64,000 bases of DNA from Streptomyces sp. NBC_00620 (lineage in GTDB: Bacteria > Actinomycetota > Actinomycetes > Streptomycetales > Streptomycetaceae): positions 1-64,000 of the forward strand of contig NZ_JAPENY010000002.1 in NCBI RefSeq assembly GCF_026341825.1, given 5' to 3'. The notes below the pieces were generated by a model. The model was given only the letters and a program-made list of their open reading frames with translations, had not been told where the DNA came from and ran no database searches. Of the stretch, positions 14,786 through 23,602 are shown one piece after another; position 1 is the stretch's first letter, and each line of letters starts with the position of its first letter. The translations under genes and the position numbers were made by a program.

Positions 14786-16726
14786 TTACACGAGCGCAGG
14801 CACCTCGACCCCGGACGTCGGGTGAATGAGCGACCGCAGCTTCTCGCGAGTCTCCGGATCCGTCGAGTAGACGATCGTGCCGACCATGCCCCGGGTCAGC
14901 AGCACTTTGTAGGTGTTCCGGATGAGCCGGTCGATGTCTGCGTCGGACGTCGCCTTCGTGAAGGACGGGTCCTTCGAGGCTGACCGGTCCACGACCCAGC
15001 GGTCCGTTCGCCACACCAGGTCGGGGCCGATGATTACGCCGGACCAGTCGTATTCGAAGCCCTGCGCGGTGTAGACGCAGCCGACTTGGCCGAAGCCGGC
15101 TGGATCGGTGGCCCATAGGGGCGCGGGCGGCGCCCCGAGCAGGGATCGGTCGCCGTACACGTTCCAGGGGCGGGCCCACTGGCCGATGACGACGTCGGTG
15201 GGCAGCGTCGTCATGTCGGGGGTGACCTTGGTGGTCCACTTCCAGCAGTAGCCGGCCGACATTCGGGCGCCGTAGTCCTCTTGGCGGCGCGCGATGAGGA
15301 AGTCCTCGAGTTCCTGGGGACTTTCGGCGGTCAGCAGCTCGAACTTGCCGTCCGGCTCCCACTGGCCCGGCGTACCGGCCTCCAGGCCGAGCAGGTCGAC
15401 GACCCACTTCTCGTACGCGTCACTGCCGCCGCAGCGGAACTGGCTGTCCAACTCCACCACCGTGCATTCCAGGCCCTGTTCGGCGGCGGCCTGCTTGATC
15501 TCCTCCTTGGTTCCCATCTCGCCGGGACGTACCACCTGGTGCTGGTCGAGCAGGAACACCGGTACCCGGGCCGCCTCGATCAGCTCCGCCACCTGAGGGC
15601 GGCCAGTGCGCAGCGCCGCCTTGGTGTAGCGGTTGGCGGACGTCTTCCGGAGGCGGTGGGCCTCGTCGCAGATCAGTACGTCGAGGTCGTTCGGCTCCGC
15701 GTCCATGAAGCTGTTGAAGTACTTGAACAGCTGCTGGACCTCGGGCTTCTTGGCCCCCGCTACCCTGCGCATGGTCTTGGTGAACGACGCCGACCCGGTC
15801 GCGTGCAGAGCGGGCACCCCGCGCCGGTACAGCTCGCCCAGCAGCGACATCGCGATCACGCTCTTGCCGGAGCCGGGACCGCCGGTCACCACGACTACCT
15901 GCTTGTGGTTCGACCGCTTGGCCTTGCGAACGGCCGACATCACCTTCTCGTAGGCGACCCGTTGCTCCGCGATGAGTACGAACTGCTCGCGGTCGCGGAT
16001 CTCGGCCGCCGCGACGGCCATCAGCTGCTTGGAGGGCCGGATTTTGCCGTCGATCAGCACGTCTGCCGCCCCCGCCCCGGGCTTCGCGGCGAGCCGCGAG
16101 CGCAGGAAGTCCAGGAAGGCGCCGCGCTGTTCGCCGGTGTACATCCGGCCGTGCTGGTCCTCGGTGACGGTGCGCAGCCCGGCGATCCCGAACTCGGTCG
16201 CGTTGTGCAGGAACGCCACCCCGGCCAGCGACTTGGGCATCCGCTCCAGCGCCCCGTTGAACGACAGCAGGTACTCGCAGTAGCCACGTACCTGCTCGAT
16301 GGGGTTGAGGACCGGCTCCGCGTACGCGTCGATCCGGCACAGCAGCGGCTCGTCCTCCTCCGGGTACGCCGCGCTCCACTGCTTGAGTTCCACGACGACG
16401 TACGACGGCTCGCCCGTGGTGGGGTGCACACCGGCGAGTACGGCATCCGCGCGCTTGCTGGTGAGGGGCAGGCTGTACTCGACGAGGACTTCGACGTCGT
16501 CGAGCCCGGCATCGAGGAGGGCGTTGACGAGCGCGGGGAGGCTGCGTTCCCAGGACCGTATCTCCGCCTGTGCGGGACTCCGGCGGTGCTGGTGACGGAA
16601 GTTCTCGGTCAGGTGCAGCGCCAGCGACCCTTCGAGGATGCGGGCGGCCACGGATGCCGCGGACTCACGGAACAGCAAGAAAATGCCCCCAGGCAGCACG
16701 AAGAAGACTCGTGCGGGTGGGGGCAT
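14786..16726 (-). CDS. DUF2075 DNA/RNA helicase with N-terminal PD-(D/E)xK nuclease-like domain
   Basis: A 646-aa protein. Residues ~60-125 contain a restriction-endonuclease-like motif (SKRADAVLAG, then YVVVELKQW: D...ExK). The DUF2075 helicase core follows, with Walker A GGPGSGKSV, Walker B DVLICDEAHR and late motifs VYTAQGFEYDWSGV and KVLLTRGM (superfamily 1 type). The combination suggests ATP-driven nucleic-acid processing; several such proteins are found in defence islands. The ATG given has a ribosome site only two bases away. A TTG at 16678 (LFRESAASVAARI), where homologues usually begin, is a serious alternative. A hairpin overlaps the region between the two starts. Confidence 0.82.
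   Translation of the reverse strand: MPPPARVFFVLPGGIFLLFRESAASVAARILEGSLALHLTENFRHQHRRSPAQAEIRSWERSLPALVNALLDAGLDDVEVLVEYSLPLTSKRADAVLAGVHPTTGEPSYVVVELKQWSAAYPEEDEPLLCRIDAYAEPVLNPIEQVRGYCEYLLSFNGALERMPKSLAGVAFLHNATEFGIAGLRTVTEDQHGRMYTGEQRGAFLDFLRSRLAAKPGAGAADVLIDGKIRPSKQLMAVAAAEIRDREQFVLIAEQRVAYEKVMSAVRKAKRSNHKQVVVVTGGPGSGKSVIAMSLLGELYRRGVPALHATGSASFTKTMRRVAGAKKPEVQQLFKYFNSFMDAEPNDLDVLICDEAHRLRKTSANRYTKAALRTGRPQVAELIEAARVPVFLLDQHQVVRPGEMGTKEEIKQAAAEQGLECTVVELDSQFRCGGSDAYEKWVVDLLGLEAGTPGQWEPDGKFELLTAESPQELEDFLIARRQEDYGARMSAGYCWKWTTKVTPDMTTLPTDVVIGQWARPWNVYGDRSLLGAPPAPLWATDPAGFGQVGCVYTAQGFEYDWSGVIIGPDLVWRTDRWVVDRSASKDPSFTKATSDADIDRLIRNTYKVLLTRGMVGTIVYSTDPETREKLRSLIHPTSGVEVPALV
16683..16726 (-). 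promoter_or_regulatory. terminator-like hairpin at the helicase start
   Basis: ATGCCCCC/GGGGGCAT and CACGA/TCGTG form a two-part stem. On the minus strand it is followed by TTTTC, like an intrinsic terminator, and its right arm contains the only plausible ribosome site for the TTG start at 16678. It could be an attenuator that hides the ribosome site, or the terminator of a lost upstream gene. Bases 16727-16968 hold nothing else that I can support. Confidence 0.45.
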
Positions 16727-16968
16727 GTCCTCCGATGTCCGCGCGCAGGCGGATCAGGAAGCCCGTCGGGCCGCTGAGATGGTTCTCGCCATCCTAGGTG
16801 AGTATGTGGATCACGAGGAGGGGATGGGCGGGTTTGGGTTGGCGCGGCTGCGGGCGTCAGTAGCCACCATGGATGCCTCAAAGCCCAAGCTCTGTGCGAC
16901 GAATCGGCCGTCTGTCTCCGCCACTTCCACTCCATGCCGCTCGACCTCAAATGACATGGCGTCCGACC

Positions 16969-17553
16969 TCAGCTCTTCGGTTCGCCGAGTGCCGCCCTGA
17001 GCCAGTCCAACGACCCCGTCTCCAGCACCGCGTCAGCCAGCGCTTGCCCTGTCTTGGTGACGATCCGAACCCGGCTGTTGTCGATCCACCGCTGAGCATT
17101 GGCGTAGCCCTGGGCGCGGTACTCGATGCCCTGGATCATGCACTCCAGCTTGTCGGCGTCCCGTGCGCAGATCGCTTCCGGGGACTCCTTGGCCTCGTAC
17201 TCGGCGACCAGGTCGCGTACGGCTTCGGCCAGGAGGGCGGGCATGCCGGTGACTTGGTCGGCGGTGATGTCGCGGGGGTCGGGTTCTCCGACGGTGTACT
17301 TCTTGCCGAGGTGGTTGACGTCTCCTGTGCGGGATTCCTGGGAGTCGTGCCAGACGGCGAGGAATGCGGCTTGGGCCGGGTCGGCGCCCTTCAGCTTTGC
17401 GATGATCGTTGCGATGAGGGCGGTGCGTTAGGAGTGTTCGGCGACCGACTCGGGGTGCTGCACGCCGACCATCCACCATCCGGTGCGGGCGGTGTTCTTC
17501 AGCGTCCCCGCTTCGTACAGGAAGTTGGCAACCGCGGTCAGGTCCTCGGACAC
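16969..17553 (-). pseudogene. HD-domain phosphohydrolase (YfbR-like) with an in-frame TAA
   Basis: From a GTG at 17553 (GAGGAG upstream) the frame reads VSEDLTAVANFLYEAGTLKN, then ESVAEHS, TAA, RTALIAT. The stop at 17428-17430 replaces the Tyr codon expected in the family motif EHSYRTALIA; it differs from TAC by one base. Past it, the frame is open to GEPKS with the HD pair WHDSQESRTGD, AICARDADKLECMIQG and a normal end, 194 codons in all. Such enzymes are metal-dependent nucleotidases. Everything else is conserved, so the mutation is recent or a sequencing error. A downstream restart (17244) would lack both HD motifs. Confidence 0.75.
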
Positions 17554-17704
17554 CGTGGGCTCCTCTCACGCCTCGGCGAGGCGGATCGCGTACCGGATTG
17601 CTTTCGCCCGCACAGGTCAGAGGCCATTGTCGCGAACCATGTAGCTGTCCCCGGCGTACAGCCCGACTCGTCTGCCGGCTGGGCACCGAACAGCCGCGGC
17701 CAAT

Positions 17705-19150
17705 TCACGCACCGGAGCCCCAAGCCTCGATCAGCCGCTCAGGCTCATACGTAGCCGCCAGCCCATCCACCGTGAACCCAGAGCGGGACACCGCGACCAG
17801 TGGGGTGTCCTCGTCGGCGCCGGGTACGGCCAGGGCGTCTCGGGCCAGGGCGGACAGGGCGCGGTGGTCGAAGGGGCCGCGTTCGTGCCACTTGATCGAG
17901 CCGACGAAGCCGATTTCGCGCGCCGGTGAGCGGTCCGCCCCCACCAGGTCCACCTCGGGATTGTTCGTACGGGGCCACCAGCCGCCCACCTCCCGGACCT
18001 GCGGCCAGGTGTCGTCGGGGAGAAGTCGGGCCAGTGACTCCCTCACGACGGGTTCGATCGCTCGGCCGCGCCATGACGTCCATCCGCGTTCGATCGCCTC
18101 GGCGACGATTCGGCTGCGTCCGCGCTCGATCTCCGGGATTCCCTGTTCGAGGAAGGCTAGCCAGAAGCGGAGGTAGGGGTCGGCGACGCGGTAGCGGCGG
18201 TCGCGGTCTCCTGGGCGGGTGGAGAGAGGGGTGTCGACGGCGATTAGGCGTTTGTCCGCGAGGGTGCGTAGGGCCGGGTTGAGTGAGCCGGGCGGGAGTG
18301 GTCGGTCGGCTGCTCCGGCTTTCGCGGCGATCGTGCCGAAGGTTCGCTCGCCGCTGCCGATCACGGAGAGTACGTGTCTGGCCTGGAGGGCGGTGGGGAA
18401 CTCGGCGGCCAGCATCCGTTCGCCGGAGACGAGGAGTGGGGAGGTGGGGTCGTCGAGGGCGCGGGAGAGGAAGTCGACGCGGGTCTCGCCTTCCTGCCAC
18501 TCCTGGCAGACGAGTGGTAGTCCGCCGGTGATCAGATGGGCGTCGAAGGCGTCCGCGGCCGGGAGGCCAGTCATCGCCATGACCTCGGAGGGGGAGAGGG
18601 GCGCGAGTACCATCTCGACGCCTCGCTGATGGAACGGGCGGCCGTAGGCGGAGAGTTGCTCCATCATGGCCAGGTCGCTGCCGATGAGGATGAGTAGCAC
18701 GGGTTTCCGGCTCAGTACCCGGTCCCAGACGGTCTGCAGGGTGCCTTCCAGTACCGGGTCGCCTTCGAGCATCCAGGGCAGCTCGTCGAGTACGACGATG
18801 CTGGGGGCGTCGTCCGGGAGCACCGCGGCGAGCTGGCGAAGGGCCGTGTCCCATTCGGCGACGGTTGTGACGCCGGCGAGGAGCTCGGTTTCGGGCAGCG
18901 AGGAGTGCCTGACCTCGGCGAGGAAGCGGGCCCGTTCCCGGTGGGCGTCCTCGCCCCGGGTGGCCTGGTGCACGACGTACGGCACCTGGGCGCGCTCGCA
19001 GAAGAGGTCTACGAGTCGGGACTTCCCGACCCGGCGTCGGCCGCGGAGCAGCAGGGCCCGGCCGCGCTGGTCGCCCCGGCCGTCGCGTACCCAGGCGAGG
19101 TGGCGTTCCAGGGCGGCCAGCTCGGACTTGCGGCCTACGAAGCCTGGCAT
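17705..19150 (-). CDS. AAA ATPase with DUF234-like C-terminal domain
   Basis: A 481-aa STAND/ATPase_2-type protein beginning FVGRKSELAALERHL. Walker A is RGRRRVGKSRL (residues ~36-46) and Walker B is PSIVVLDELPWML. A winged-helix part follows (HVLSVIGSGERTFGTIAAKA), then a DUF234-like nuclease-fold domain (NNPEVDLVGAD, IGFVGSIKW). Bacterial members are thought to act as stand-alone ATPases in mobile or defence regions; the role of this one is unknown. It has no membrane segment. Upstream DNA (19151-19215) is AT-rich and probably carries its promoter. Confidence 0.8.
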   Translation of the reverse strand: MPGFVGRKSELAALERHLAWVRDGRGDQRGRALLLRGRRRVGKSRLVDLFCERAQVPYVVHQATRGEDAHRERARFLAEVRHSSLPETELLAGVTTVAEWDTALRQLAAVLPDDAPSIVVLDELPWMLEGDPVLEGTLQTVWDRVLSRKPVLLILIGSDLAMMEQLSAYGRPFHQRGVEMVLAPLSPSEVMAMTGLPAADAFDAHLITGGLPLVCQEWQEGETRVDFLSRALDDPTSPLLVSGERMLAAEFPTALQARHVLSVIGSGERTFGTIAAKAGAADRPLPPGSLNPALRTLADKRLIAVDTPLSTRPGDRDRRYRVADPYLRFWLAFLEQGIPEIERGRSRIVAEAIERGWTSWRGRAIEPVVRESLARLLPDDTWPQVREVGGWWPRTNNPEVDLVGADRSPAREIGFVGSIKWHERGPFDHRALSALARDALAVPGADEDTPLVAVSRSGFTVDGLAATYEPERLIEAWGSGA

Positions 19151-19715
19151 GGGTCACCCTTCGAGTTTGCTCATATTGAACATACTCAAGTGAACCATAG
19201 TATGGATGGATCGAGTAGTTGATTGGTTGCTTCGCGTGACGGGCTCTCGCGGTCACGCCAACGGATCACCGGTCATCGTCCTCGTCGTCAAGCCTTCGAG
19301 ACGTGGCGTGCATCCGGAGGGTGGACGCGCGCTTCGCGCCGCTCAAGCCCTGGACAGGGAGAGCGCCCCGGCCGGGCTCTCCGTGCGCGGTCGTCCTCCG
19401 CCCTCGTGCCCCCAACCTCCCTCCCATTGCTGGGAGTTCCCGGGGAGTCTCATGTGCGGGGTGTGAATGGCGTGCTACGTAAGGTAAACATGCGTGGGAT
19501 GGCTGAGAAACTTTTTCGAATTGACCACGAAATCTCCTCAAGCCGTCGGAGGATGTGTGACGGCAAGGGTGCGGGCTGACGGGCACGCGCTGCTGGCGGC
19601 CATGTTTGGTGTTTGCTTATTCGCTTTGGTGTGGGTGCGCAAGAAGGTTTTTTGCTGTCCTGGTGCGGGGTTTTCGCCATGCGGCAATTTACGTAATAAG
19701 CCCAGGGGGGCTCTC
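19151..19715. other. long intergenic region upstream of the exopolysaccharide locus
   Basis: Bases 19151-19215 are AT-rich, with the partial palindrome TTGAACATACTCAA, and probably hold the ATPase promoter. A hairpin (GGAGAGC/GCTCTCC, 19358-19382) follows. Bases 19490-19700 are AT-richer than the genes and hold a T-run near 19650; the promoter of the exopolysaccharide genes should lie here, but I cannot pick -35/-10 boxes with confidence. No gene is supported. Confidence 0.45.
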
Positions 19716-21758
19716 GTGTACGGGTTTTCGCGGAAGGCTGCCGTCTGCGCGGCGGCGTTGTTAGTCACGTTTCTGGCGCCTGTGACCGGGGCCAGAGCTG
19801 ATGAGTTGGAACCGAGAATCGACCTCAGGGTGTTGGTGGTCGATGACGGTGGCGCGGCTACCGAGGCTGTTGCGGCTGAGCTCGAGGGAGCTGGGACGCC
19901 GTACACCGAGGTTGATTTGAATGACGCCGGGAGGTCGCAGATCGACGCGGGCTTTCTGAGCGACACCGTCGACGGGCGGCCGAGGGCGAAGTTCCAGGCC
20001 GTGGTGCTGCCGAACGACAACCCCTTCGGGGCGGGGTCGGGGGAGATGGCGGCGCTTACGGCGTACGAGCAGACGTATGGGATTCGGCAAGTCGACGCGT
20101 ACACGTATGCCCAGCCGGCCGTGGGGCTCAACTGGGCGCAGGATCCTGGGTACATGGGGTCGCTGGACGGTACGACGGCGCAGGTGACGGCCGCCGGGTT
20201 GGCCGGGCCCTTCGGGTATCTCGACGGTGCGGTTCCGTTCGAGGACAACTCGGCCGAGGTGTCGGAGAGTTACGGGTTCCTGGCGGTGCCGCTCGCCCAG
20301 CAGGCGGAGGGGGCGGAGTTCACGACCTTCGTGGAGGCGCCGATTCCCGGTACCGCGGTGAGCGGGTCGCTGATCGGGGAGTACGCGCACGACGGGCGCC
20401 GGGAACTCGTGGTGACGTTCGTCTACAACGAGGCTCAGCAGCAGTACCGGCTGCTCGCGCGCGGCATCGTGGAGTGGATGACGCAGGGCGTCCATCTGGG
20501 CGCCGACCGCAACTACTTCGCGGTGCACGTCGATGATGTCTTCGGTGCCGATGACCGTTGGGACACCGAGCTGAACTGCACACCCGGAGACGTGGACTGC
20601 ACCGGGGGTGAGGGGACCGAGGATCCGATCCGGATGACGGTCGCGGACGCCCAGTACGCCAAGCAGTGGTCGCAGGAGCACGGTCTGACGCTCGACTTCT
20701 TGTTCAACGGCGCGGGCAGCGAGACCTACAAGGACGAGAACAGTGGCGTGGACGCGCTCACCGATCAACTCGTCGCGGACAAGGACGCTTTCCGGTGGGT
20801 GAACCACACCTACGACCACCCGTTCCTGGGCTGCGTGCAGAACGTGACCGTTGTGCCGTGGGTGTGCTCCACCGACTCGGCCGGGAACGTGCAGTGGGTC
20901 AGCCAGGCGGAGATCACCGCGCAGATCGCGGACAACGTGAACTGGGCCGCAGGGAAGGGCCTGACCCTCGACAACACCGAGCTCGTCACGGGTGAGCACT
21001 CGGGCATGAGGGTGCTTCCGCAGCAGCCCGACGACAACCCGAACCTGGCGCCCGCGCTCGCCGCGACCGGAGTGACCTCGCTGGGCAGCGACAACTCGCG
21101 TGACCCGCAGCAGCGGCAGGTCGGCCCGGCGCTGACGGTGCCGCGCTTCCCGATGAACATCTTCTACAACGCGGGCAAGGCTGCGGAGATGGTGGACGAG
21201 TACAACTGGATCTACACCAGCGCCGCCGACGGCGGCAGCGGGATCTGCGACGGCTCCACGACGACCACCTGCCTGGACGCCCCGCTGGACACCGCGACGG
21301 GATACGCCTCGTACATCGTTCCGACCGAGAGCCGGATCGCGCTCGGCCACGCGCTGTCGAACAACCCGCGCCCGCACTACATCCACCAGTCGAATCTCGC
21401 CGAGGAGCGCATCGCCTACCCGGCCCTCGAGAAGGTCCTGAGCGACTACGCGGGCCTCTTCGCCGACAGCACCCCGCTGGTCAACCAGGGGCTGAAGGAC
21501 ACAAGCGTCGAGCTGCAACGTCGGGCTGCGTGGGACGCCGCCGTCGACGGCGGTCAGGTCACCGCCTACCGGATCGGGAACACCGTCACAATCGACGCGC
21601 CCAGTGGGGTGCAGGCTCCGGCGACCATGCCCGCCGGGACGGCCGGCTTCGGCAGCCCGTACGCGGGCCTGAGATCCGGATGGGTCGACAGCGGCTCGCT
21701 GGAGCCGGCGGCCTTGGCGGCGCCGGCAGAGGTAGGGGCAGTGGCAGCGGCCGGGTAG
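19716..21758 (+). CDS. secreted Agd3-like polysaccharide deacetylase (CE18/CBM87 type), TTA codon
   Basis: A 680-aa protein starting at a GTG with GGGGGG seven bases upstream. A signal peptide (KAAVCAAALLVTFLAPVTGA) is followed by a ~230-residue N-terminal region and a NodB-like deacetylase core. Metal and catalytic motifs are H271-V-D273-D274 (VHVDDVFG) and H364-T-Y-D-H368 (NHTYDHPF), with later EHSGMR and HYIHQS. The layout matches Aspergillus Agd3, the galactosaminogalactan deacetylase, so removal of N-acetyl groups from a GalNAc-type polymer outside the cell is likely. Codon 16 is TTA (19761), inside the signal peptide, implying bldA-dependent translation. A 19-bp repeat array follows the stop. 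Confidence 0.72.
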   Translation: MYGFSRKAAVCAAALLVTFLAPVTGARADELEPRIDLRVLVVDDGGAATEAVAAELEGAGTPYTEVDLNDAGRSQIDAGFLSDTVDGRPRAKFQAVVLPNDNPFGAGSGEMAALTAYEQTYGIRQVDAYTYAQPAVGLNWAQDPGYMGSLDGTTAQVTAAGLAGPFGYLDGAVPFEDNSAEVSESYGFLAVPLAQQAEGAEFTTFVEAPIPGTAVSGSLIGEYAHDGRRELVVTFVYNEAQQQYRLLARGIVEWMTQGVHLGADRNYFAVHVDDVFGADDRWDTELNCTPGDVDCTGGEGTEDPIRMTVADAQYAKQWSQEHGLTLDFLFNGAGSETYKDENSGVDALTDQLVADKDAFRWVNHTYDHPFLGCVQNVTVVPWVCSTDSAGNVQWVSQAEITAQIADNVNWAAGKGLTLDNTELVTGEHSGMRVLPQQPDDNPNLAPALAATGVTSLGSDNSRDPQQRQVGPALTVPRFPMNIFYNAGKAAEMVDEYNWIYTSAADGGSGICDGSTTTTCLDAPLDTATGYASYIVPTESRIALGHALSNNPRPHYIHQSNLAEERIAYPALEKVLSDYAGLFADSTPLVNQGLKDTSVELQRRAAWDAAVDGGQVTAYRIGNTVTIDAPSGVQAPATMPAGTAGFGSPYAGLRSGWVDSGSLEPAALAAPAEVGAVAAAG

Positions 21759-21768
21759 ACGCTCGCCC

Positions 21769-21957
21769 GGCAACACCGGCCGCCACCGGCAACACCGGCC
21801 GCCACCGGCAACACCGGCCGCCACCGGCAACACCGGCCGCCACCGGCAACACCGGCCGCCACCGGCAACACCGGCCGCCACCGGCAACACCGGCCGCCAC
21901 CGGCAACACCGGCCGCCACCGGCAACACCGGCCGCCACCGGCAACACCGGCCGCCAC
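21769..21957. repeat. ten tandem 19-bp repeats
   Basis: About ten near-perfect copies of a 19-bp unit containing GGCAACACCGGCCGCCACC. They lie between the deacetylase stop and the glycosyltransferase ribosome site. The array is outside both genes. Repeats of such uniformity expand and shrink by slippage, so the spacing between the two genes probably varies among strains; an effect on mRNA structure is possible. Confidence 0.9.
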
Positions 21958-22027
21958 GCGGCCGGAACCGCGGGCCTTGACCAGGCCCGCGGCATGAACT
22001 GACCGTTCCTTGGGGGGAATGAGACGC

Positions 22028-23602
22028 ATGTCCACGCGAGAGCTCCTGCACGCCGTGCCGCCGCCAGGCACGGACGACCAGGCGGTGGTGACACTGCTGA
22101 CGGAGGGAACGTATCCGCACCAGCACGGCGGGGTGAGTGTGTGGTGCGATCAGTTGGTACGGGGGATGCCCGACGTCGGCTTCAGGGTCGTCGCGATCAC
22201 CGGGACCGGCCAGGAAGCGTTCGCGTGGGAGCTGCCCCCGAATGTGGGCGGGGTGGTCTCCGTACCCCTGTGGGGACCGGTTCCGGACGGACGCGCGCCG
22301 CGGGGGCGGCGGCTGCGCCGTTTCCTCGGCACGTACGAGCGGTTCCTGCTCTCGCTCCTCGAGCCCGGCTCGCCGACTGCCGGGGCGGACTTCGCCGACG
22401 GCCTGTACGCCCTCGCCGCGCGGGCCCGCAAGGGGGAACTGTCGGCGGCCATGCGCACCGAGGACGCGCTGCGCACCCTGACTGCCGTGTGGAACCGGCC
22501 GCACATAGCCGTGGCCGCGGCCCGGCCGACCCTGCATGACGCGCTCACCGCCACCGAACTCCTTGAGCACGCCCTGCGTCCGCTGTCCGTCGTACCGCCG
22601 GAGGGCGGAGTGGCGCACGCCGTCAGCGGGGGTCTTGCGGCACTGCCCGGGCTGATGGCCCATCAACTGCACGGCACACCACTGCTGCTCACCGAGCACG
22701 GCGTCTACCTCCGCGAGCGCTACCTCGGCTACCGCACGGGCGGTTACCGCTGGCCGGTGAAGTCACTGCTGCTCGGCTTCTTCCGGCTGCTGGCCCGGGA
22801 GACCTACGCCCGCGCCGCCCTCGTCACCCCGGGCAACCGCTACAACCGGCGCTGGGAGGAGCACGGCGGTACGGAGCCCGACCGGATACGCACCGTCTAC
22901 AACGGGGTCGACCCCGGCGCCTTCCCGCCCGCCGGTCCCGAACCCGAACTGCCCACCCTCACCTGGGCGGGACGTGTCGACCCGATCAAGGACCTGGAGA
23001 CGCTGATCCGCGCCTTCGCCCTTGTACGCGAGGAGTTGCCGCAGGCGCGGCTGCGGCTGTTCGGCGGTACCCCGCGGGGCGGGGAGGCCTACCGGGAGCG
23101 CTGCCAGGCCCTCGCCGAGGAGTTGGGGGCCAGGGACGCCGTGGTCTTCGAGGGCCGGGTGGAGGACATCCGCGACGCGTACGCGGCGGGCAACGTGGTG
23201 ATGCTGTCCAGCATCAGCGAGGGCTTTCCCTTCACCCTCATCGAGGCCATGTCGTGCGGGCGGGCCACCGTCTCCACCGACGTGGGCGGCGTGCGCGAGG
23301 CGGTCGGCGACACCGGCCTCGTCGTACCGCCGCGCGAACCGCGGGAGATGGCGCGGGCGGCGCTTGAGCTGCTGCGTGATCCGTCGCGACGCGCGTCGAT
23401 GGGCGAGGCTGCTCGGCTGAGGGTGATCGAACAGTTCACGCTCCGGCAGACCATCGACACCTTCCGCGGGATCTACGGCGAGCTCGCCGCGGGGTCTGCC
23501 ACCGGGCGCGAGCGGTACGCCGAGTCCGGTGCCGCCGATGGACGTGAGCGGCAGCAGGAGCTTGCGGTGCACGGCGTACGGCGGGCGGGTGAGGCGGGGT
23601 GA
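22028..23602 (+). CDS. pelF: PelF-like GT4 glycosyltransferase
   Basis: A 524-aa GT-B enzyme. The PelF-type N-terminus VVTLLTEGTYPHQHGGVSVW is diagnostic; TEHGVYLRERYL, AGRVDPIKDLETLIRAF and the nucleotide-sugar-binding EGFPFTLIEAMSCGR (E-x7-E) follow. PelF is the cytosolic polymerase-type glycosyltransferase of Pel, a GalNAc/GlcNAc-rich polymer, and is related to fungal Gtb3. The ATG at 22028 has GGGGGGA nine bases away; the ATG at 22019 is too close to it. The C-terminal tail (ATGRERYAES...) already has the composition of the repeat protein encoded next, and the stop overlaps the next GTG. Confidence 0.85.
   Translation: MSTRELLHAVPPPGTDDQAVVTLLTEGTYPHQHGGVSVWCDQLVRGMPDVGFRVVAITGTGQEAFAWELPPNVGGVVSVPLWGPVPDGRAPRGRRLRRFLGTYERFLLSLLEPGSPTAGADFADGLYALAARARKGELSAAMRTEDALRTLTAVWNRPHIAVAAARPTLHDALTATELLEHALRPLSVVPPEGGVAHAVSGGLAALPGLMAHQLHGTPLLLTEHGVYLRERYLGYRTGGYRWPVKSLLLGFFRLLARETYARAALVTPGNRYNRRWEEHGGTEPDRIRTVYNGVDPGAFPPAGPEPELPTLTWAGRVDPIKDLETLIRAFALVREELPQARLRLFGGTPRGGEAYRERCQALAEELGARDAVVFEGRVEDIRDAYAAGNVVMLSSISEGFPFTLIEAMSCGRATVSTDVGGVREAVGDTGLVVPPREPREMARAALELLRDPSRRASMGEAARLRVIEQFTLRQTIDTFRGIYGELAAGSATGRERYAESGAADGRERQQELAVHGVRRAGEAG

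Noticed and set aside
15281..16777. 498-aa open frame on the plus strand opposite the helicase
   Set aside because: Shadow of the DUF2075 gene, which has intact Walker and helicase motifs.
21769..21957. Possible CRISPR array
   Set aside because: The 19-bp units are contiguous with no spacers, and no cas gene is present; it is a minisatellite.
19761..22094. 777-aa open frame on the minus strand opposite the deacetylase
   Set aside because: It is a GC-bias shadow: composition is Arg/Val/Gly-rich with no family motif, and the plus strand has a clear signal peptide and catalytic motifs.
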